Origin: JAFGGG01 sp964634205
GTDB taxonomy: Bacteria > Spirochaetota > Spirochaetia > SZUA-6 > RPPD01
Reading direction: 5' to 3'
NCBI GenBank assembly: GCA_964634205.1
Contig: CAZWKE010000010.1
Coordinates: forward strand, 1 to 64,000
Length of the DNA: 64,000 nucleotides
Positions 60,050 through 64,000 of the stretch are shown piece after piece. Numbering within the stretch: the stretch's first letter is position 1; each line of letters begins with the position of its first letter. The position numbers were made by a program, and so were the translations under genes. The notes below the pieces were generated by a model. The model was given only the letters and a program-made list of their open reading frames with translations, was not told the origin of the DNA and searched no databases.

Positions 60050-60448
60050 ATGAGACATCCAAAACTTGTTCAGTGGGAAAAACAGTTAAAAGCTATCTTC
60101 GACAAAATCGATGATTTTCTGGAAGATAAATACGGAGGGCTGTTTCCCCTGCATCCCGCCCGCGCTCCGCGGGGTTCCACCTCCAACAAAGAACACGACG
60201 GCCTTTTCAATATCGGCGCCAGTTTTTCGGCCGGATTCGGTTCAAAACAGGGCAGGGGATATGTTGTCGAAATAAAGATGGCAACATTGGCCCATGTACC
60301 GCGGGAGATACGCGAACAGATCGAGCGGGACGTCATTGAAATTCTTGACCGGGAGCTTGAGAACGCATTCCCCCAAAAAATACTGGATGTGACCAAGGAT
60401 GGTGATATTTATAAAATCCATGGAGACCTCAGCCTGGGCTCACTTTAG
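60050..60448 (+). CDS. Small protein of unknown function
   Basis: 132 residues from the ATG at 60050; earlier in-frame starts at 59999 (TTG overlapping the rhomboid stop) and 60035 are possible. No signal peptide or membrane segment. The N-terminus is helical (KLVQWEKQLKAIFDKIDDFLEDKYGG), then an Arg/Ser-rich patch and a glycine-rich turn (GASFSAGFGSKQGRGYV) before a C-terminal alpha/beta part. I do not recognise the family. A promoter is visible just upstream. Confidence 0.6.
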   Translation: MRHPKLVQWEKQLKAIFDKIDDFLEDKYGGLFPLHPARAPRGSTSNKEHDGLFNIGASFSAGFGSKQGRGYVVEIKMATLAHVPREIREQIERDVIEILDRELENAFPQKILDVTKDGDIYKIHGDLSLGSL

Positions 60449-60620
60449 AATTTTTGTTCATTCTTAATTTACACTAACTGATTAATTTTTAAAGAGAACA
60501 AAGGTAAAATTGCTGATTTTCACTTGAATTTTATCTGGTTGTAAATTATTTTAATAATACATCTAAAACAATATTTTTTAAGTTTCTTTTTATAATTAAT
60601 TTTTGAGTTATGAGGAAGAC
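60449..60620. other. A/T-rich intergenic region before the V-ATPase operon
   Basis: 172 bases of strongly A/T-rich sequence. TATAAT at 60591-60596 is a consensus -10 for the V-ATPase operon, giving a start near 60603; a good -35 is not evident. GAGGAAG lies at the proper distance before the ATG at 60621. No coding sequence or stable hairpin is seen. Confidence 0.55.
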
Positions 60621-61238
60621 ATGGAAGTACAGCTGCAGGATCTGATCGATACCATAAAAAGCAAGGGGATAAAAGAGGCCGAAAAAGAGGCCGATGAAAT
60701 CAAAAAAAATGCTTCGGACCAGGCAAAACAGATTATCGCCCAGGCTAAAAATAAAGCCCGGGAGTTGGTTGATGATGCCAAACAGGAGATCGCTTCATAC
60801 CGCAGCGCGTCCGATCAGGCATTACAGCAGGCCGGACGGGACCTTATCTTAAGTCTGCAAACCCGAATACGCAACCTGTTTGAGGCGGTCGTATCTTCCC
60901 AGGTTGGTGCCGAATTAAAGAGTGATGTACTGGAAAAAGTACTGCTTGCGGTGGTAAACGGCTGGATAAAAAAGGGTATAAACAACATCACACTCCTCGT
61001 TGCCGGGGATGATCTAAAAAAGGTCGAAGATCTGCTGAAAACCAAACTCGCCGCTGAAATGAGGAAGGGAGTCACCATAAAGCCGCTGCCGGAGATAAAA
61101 GCGGGATTTCGTATTATGGAGACGGACGGAGAGGCTTATTACAATATCACGGACGAGGGGATCAGCGAGATATTATGCGAATACCTCAATCCCAGACTTG
61201 CGGATCTGCTGAAAGAACACAGCGGACAAGAGGGATAA
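60621..61238 (+). CDS. atpE: V-type ATP synthase/ATPase subunit E
   Basis: 205 residues from the ATG at 60621 with GAGGAAG upstream. The N-terminal third is a charged coiled-coil (QLQDLIDTIKSKGIKEAEKEADEIKKNASDQAKQIIAQ), the peripheral stator, and the C-terminal part is the globular V1-binding domain. First gene of the V-ATPase operon, in the order found in spirochaetes. Two bases separate it from the next gene's start region. Confidence 0.9.
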   Translation: MEVQLQDLIDTIKSKGIKEAEKEADEIKKNASDQAKQIIAQAKNKARELVDDAKQEIASYRSASDQALQQAGRDLILSLQTRIRNLFEAVVSSQVGAELKSDVLEKVLLAVVNGWIKKGINNITLLVAGDDLKKVEDLLKTKLAAEMRKGVTIKPLPEIKAGFRIMETDGEAYYNITDEGISEILCEYLNPRLADLLKEHSGQEG

Positions 61239-61241
61239 GTC

Positions 61242-61805
61242 TTGGGTAATTACTACTTTGTAACGGCGTCTCTTCCCATGCTGCAGTATGACAAACCCGC
61301 GGGAATAACCCGTGGATATTTTCTGGAGCTTTGTGGAGCGCATCTGAAGCCGGCGGACTTCGAGCAGCTTGCCGAGGCCGAGCTTTTTGGATATACCGCG
61401 CAGACACCGCGATCGGCCGTGTATACAGCGTACCGTGACTGGGAAACGGAATTACGCAACGAGTTGGTAAAACTGCGGGCACCCCGGTTGGGCAGGGATG
61501 CCGAATCATTCCTGAAGCAGGGAGAGGTAGTGTTGGCCGAAAGGGCCCTGGCCCGGCGTGCTTTTGATGAGGCCTCGCCTTTGCAGGCCGAGGAGCTTTT
61601 GAACAAGGCGCGCTGGCAGTATCTGGAAGAACTTGAGTTCGGACATTATTTTGATCTGCACAAACTGATCGTATATTACCTGAAATTGCAGCTTTTGCTG
61701 CGCAGGTCGCTATTTAAGACGGAGCAGGGGAGAGAGACTTTTACTGCGATCGAACAACGGGTATTCGAAGAACTAAAAGCCGGAGTGGAGGCATATGGAA
61801 CGTAA
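61242..61805 (+). CDS. DUF2764 protein of the V-ATPase operon
   Basis: 187 residues starting at TTG 61242 after AGAGGG. NYYFVTASLPML at the N-terminus and the mostly helical body identify the DUF2764 family, found between the E and A subunits in spirochaete V-ATPase operons. The function is not known. Position and helical content suggest a C- or d-like linking subunit that stands in for the classical V-ATPase C subunit. It overlaps atpA by 11 bases. Confidence 0.85.
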   Translation: MGNYYFVTASLPMLQYDKPAGITRGYFLELCGAHLKPADFEQLAEAELFGYTAQTPRSAVYTAYRDWETELRNELVKLRAPRLGRDAESFLKQGEVVLAERALARRAFDEASPLQAEELLNKARWQYLEELEFGHYFDLHKLIVYYLKLQLLLRRSLFKTEQGRETFTAIEQRVFEELKAGVEAYGT

Positions 61806-63600
61806 TTTTGGAGAAGTAATCGGTATTATTGGAAACATGGTCTCGGTGGCCTATAGCGGAAACACCCTGATGAATGAGGTGGCCTATGTCCAAGTGGGTG
61901 ACAAAAGACTGAAGTCCGAGGTTATCCGCATTCGCGGTGACCGAACGGAGATCCAGGTATTTGACAGTACGCGCGGCATCGGAATCGGGAATAAGGTGGA
62001 GTTTACCGGAGAGCTTTTGGCAGTGGTCCTGGGCCCCGGACTTCTAGGGCAGATATTCGACGGACTGCAGAATCCCCTGCCCGAGCTGGCAAAACAGCAC
62101 GGCTTCTTTCTGCAGCGGGGCGTGTACCTGAATCCCCTGCCGCCGGAACTTAAGTTCGAGTTCACCCCTGTGCTGAAACCCGGGGACACGGTAAAGCGTG
62201 CGGATACTTTGGGCACGGTTCCGGAAGGTATTTTTACACACCGTATTATGGTCCCGTTTAACCTCTATGAAAGTTACACTGTACACTCGATTGTGTCCAA
62301 AGGCACCTACAGCATCAGGGACACGATTGCCGAAATCAAGGACGCGCACGGGAAGATCATCAAACTGTCCATGACCTTTGAGTGGCCGGTGAAGCGTCCC
62401 ATAGACGCCTACGCCCAGCGCCTGAAACCCACCGAATCCCTGATCACCAAGGTGCGCATTGTGGACACCCTGGTGCCGGTGGCCAGAGGGGGAACCTACT
62501 GTATTCCCGGACCGTTCGGGGCGGGTAAGACCGTGTTGCAGCAGATCACCAGCCGCCACGCTGAAGTGGATATCGTAGTCATTACCGCCTGTGGTGAGCG
62601 CGCCGGTGAGGTTGTGGAAACCCTGCGTGAGTTTCCGGAACTGACAGACCCACGCACGGGGAAATCCCTGATGGAGCGGACGATCATCATCTGTAATACC
62701 AGCTCCATGCCCGTGGCCGCCAGGGAAGCATCGGTGTATACCGGAGTGACCCTGGCCGAGTACTATCGCCAGATGGGACTCAACGTACTGCTGCTGGCGG
62801 ATTCCACCTCGCGTTGGGCCCAGGCCATGCGTGAAATGTCCGGACGTCTGGAAGAGATCCCCGGTGAAGAGGCCTTTCCCGCATATCTGGAATCGGTAAT
62901 CGCCAGTTTTTATGAAAGGGCGGGGGTGGTTCGCCTGCATGACGGGACTTACGGATCGGTTACCATCGGAGGAACCGTCAGCCCGGCCGGCGGTAATTTT
63001 GAGGAACCGGTTACCCAAAGTACCCTGAAGGTGGTGGGGGCTTTTCACGGCCTATCGCGTGAACGCTCGGATGCAAGACGCTATCCGGCTATTCACCCGC
63101 TGGACAGCTGGAGCAAATACCATGGGCCGGTGGATCAGGAAAAAACCACGTGGATGCGCAGCCTGCTTTTCAGGGGAAACGAAGTAAACCAGATGATGAA
63201 GGTCGTTGGTGAAGAAGGCACCAGCCTGGAAGACTATATTCTTTATTTGAAGAGTGAGTTTTTCGATTCGGTATATCTGCAGCAGAACGCATTCGACCCG
63301 GTGGATGCGTCCACCTCGGCCGAGCGCCAGCGATATGTATTCGATACGATTTTACGGTTATTGTCTACCGATTATACCATAAGCAATAACGATGAAGCCC
63401 GTTCGTTTATGAACCAACTGCGGCAGCTGTTCTTGGATTGGAACGGCGCGGAGTGGAAGTCGGAAAAATTCTTTGACATAGAGAAGGAGCTCTACCGGTT
63501 GGCAGCGGACAAGAGCGGTCTTAAAAAGCATGAGCTGGATGAGCGTTTGAATGAGTTGTTCCCGTCGCGCCCGGCGGCAGCAGTAGGAAAACAGGAGTAG
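61795..63600 (+). CDS. atpA: V-type ATP synthase/ATPase catalytic subunit A
   Basis: 601 residues. Walker A GPFGAGKTV (Ala replaces the more usual Ser), Walker B-type LLLADSTSRWAQAMREMSGRL and the arginine-finger region are complete. The long N-terminal insert between the beta-barrel and the nucleotide domain (residues about 100-190) is typical of the A subunit and absent in F-type beta subunits. GGAGG lies three bases before the ATG. Spirochaete V-type enzymes may use sodium rather than protons, which this gene cannot decide. Confidence 0.97.
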   Translation: MERNFGEVIGIIGNMVSVAYSGNTLMNEVAYVQVGDKRLKSEVIRIRGDRTEIQVFDSTRGIGIGNKVEFTGELLAVVLGPGLLGQIFDGLQNPLPELAKQHGFFLQRGVYLNPLPPELKFEFTPVLKPGDTVKRADTLGTVPEGIFTHRIMVPFNLYESYTVHSIVSKGTYSIRDTIAEIKDAHGKIIKLSMTFEWPVKRPIDAYAQRLKPTESLITKVRIVDTLVPVARGGTYCIPGPFGAGKTVLQQITSRHAEVDIVVITACGERAGEVVETLREFPELTDPRTGKSLMERTIIICNTSSMPVAAREASVYTGVTLAEYYRQMGLNVLLLADSTSRWAQAMREMSGRLEEIPGEEAFPAYLESVIASFYERAGVVRLHDGTYGSVTIGGTVSPAGGNFEEPVTQSTLKVVGAFHGLSRERSDARRYPAIHPLDSWSKYHGPVDQEKTTWMRSLLFRGNEVNQMMKVVGEEGTSLEDYILYLKSEFFDSVYLQQNAFDPVDASTSAERQRYVFDTILRLLSTDYTISNNDEARSFMNQLRQLFLDWNGAEWKSEKFFDIEKELYRLAADKSGLKKHELDERLNELFPSRPAAAVGKQE

Positions 63601-63605
63601 AGGCG

Positions 63606-64000
63606 ATGCGTAAGGTATATAGTAAGATTGAACAGATAGTAGGGAACGTTATTACCGTAAAAGCGGACGGGATAAAATACGGCGAACTGGCCGAGGTGCG
63701 ATCGGCCCACGGCAGCTCCCTGGCTGAAGTTATCCGTATGAATGAGAATATGATATCATTACAGGTGTTCGCGGGCAGCCGGGGAATTTCCACGGGTGAC
63801 GAGGTGCGTTTCCTGGGGAATCCGATGCGGGTGAGTTTTTCCGAAAATCTTTTGGGAAGAATTTTCACCGGCGGCGGTGTGCCGCGTGACAAAGGGCCTG
63901 AGCTTACGGACAACCTGATCGAGATCGGTGGACCGTCCGTAAATCCGGCCAAGCGTATCATTCCCCGTAATATGATACGTACCGGAATTCCCATGATCGA
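63606..64000 (+). CDS. atpB: V-type ATP synthase/ATPase regulatory subunit B, 5' part (partial)
   Basis: The gene starts at the ATG at 63606, five bases after the atpA stop, and continues past the right edge. The 131 visible residues include SKIEQIVGNVITVKADGIKYGELAEV and NENMISLQVFAGSRGI, the N-terminal beta-barrel of the B subunit, then FSENLLGRIFTGGGVPRDKGPE. The order E, DUF2764, A, B matches spirochaetes, so subunits D, I and K are expected just beyond the window. Confidence 0.92.
   Translation, partial: MRKVYSKIEQIVGNVITVKADGIKYGELAEVRSAHGSSLAEVIRMNENMISLQVFAGSRGISTGDEVRFLGNPMRVSFSENLLGRIFTGGGVPRDKGPELTDNLIEIGGPSVNPAKRIIPRNMIRTGIPMI

Noticed and set aside
1..64000. CRISPR arrays, tRNA or rRNA genes, insertion sequences, prophage
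   Set aside because: No spaced direct repeats, cloverleaf-like sequences, transposase frames or phage genes were recognised on either strand; a tRNA scan would be decisive.

Overview
The window reads as a stretch of chromosome from a spirochaete (phylum Spirochaetota). The best evidence is the partial V-type ATPase operon at the right edge, in the order E subunit, DUF2764-type protein, A subunit, B subunit, which is the spirochaete arrangement. A GTP-type PEP carboxykinase, many lipoproteins with relaxed lipoboxes, PilZ proteins and frequent TTG/GTG starts fit this. Genus and order cannot be fixed from the sequence. I see no rRNA, tRNA, CRISPR array, transposase or prophage. The stretch looks like ordinary core chromosome with short operons on both strands.

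Left part (1-10100): the C-terminal two thirds of acetolactate synthase is followed by a complete tryptophan operon, trpE-trpGD-trpCF-trpB-trpA, with two gene fusions. The operon is preceded by a leader peptide with three consecutive Trp codons and by mutually exclusive hairpins ending in a terminator, a classical transcription attenuator. A helical protein of unknown function and thioredoxin follow, then a convergent lipoprotein gene.

Middle left (10100-25900): a cyclic-nucleotide-binding regulator, glmS, a VWA protein, small minus-strand genes, hom with a phosphoglycerate-mutase-like enzyme that is probably a homoserine kinase, an SH3-like lipoprotein, a giant alpha-2-macroglobulin-like lipoprotein without the thioester motif, a spore-photoproduct-lyase-like radical SAM protein with a partner gene, and a FecR-domain protein.

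Middle (26000-43800): a sugar ABC ATPase and a separate solute-binding lipoprotein, a YhcC-like radical SAM protein, pyrB, a small kinase/dCMP deaminase/endonuclease V run, a hydantoinase with an aminotransferase, pckG, the accBCDA operon (malonyl-CoA synthesis), an alpha-oxoamine synthase related to serine palmitoyltransferase, and a CPBP protease.

Right part (43900-64000): a PilZ protein, a HEAT-repeat protein, a ComEC core protein, rsmA, a RarA ATPase fused to a methyltransferase-like domain, sixA, a cluster of secreted proteins including a GH16 glucanase, a PilZ/malic enzyme pair, a steroid-5-alpha-reductase-like membrane protein, a REC-PAS-PP2C regulator, a VanY peptidase, a rhomboid protein and the V-ATPase operon.

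Two regulatory themes stand out: the trp attenuator, and a recurring arrangement in which a sigma-70-like -10 box lies only 5-10 bases before a start codon that lacks a Shine-Dalgarno sequence. The second suggests that leaderless mRNAs are common in this organism. All functions are inferred from sequence reading alone; no database search was run.
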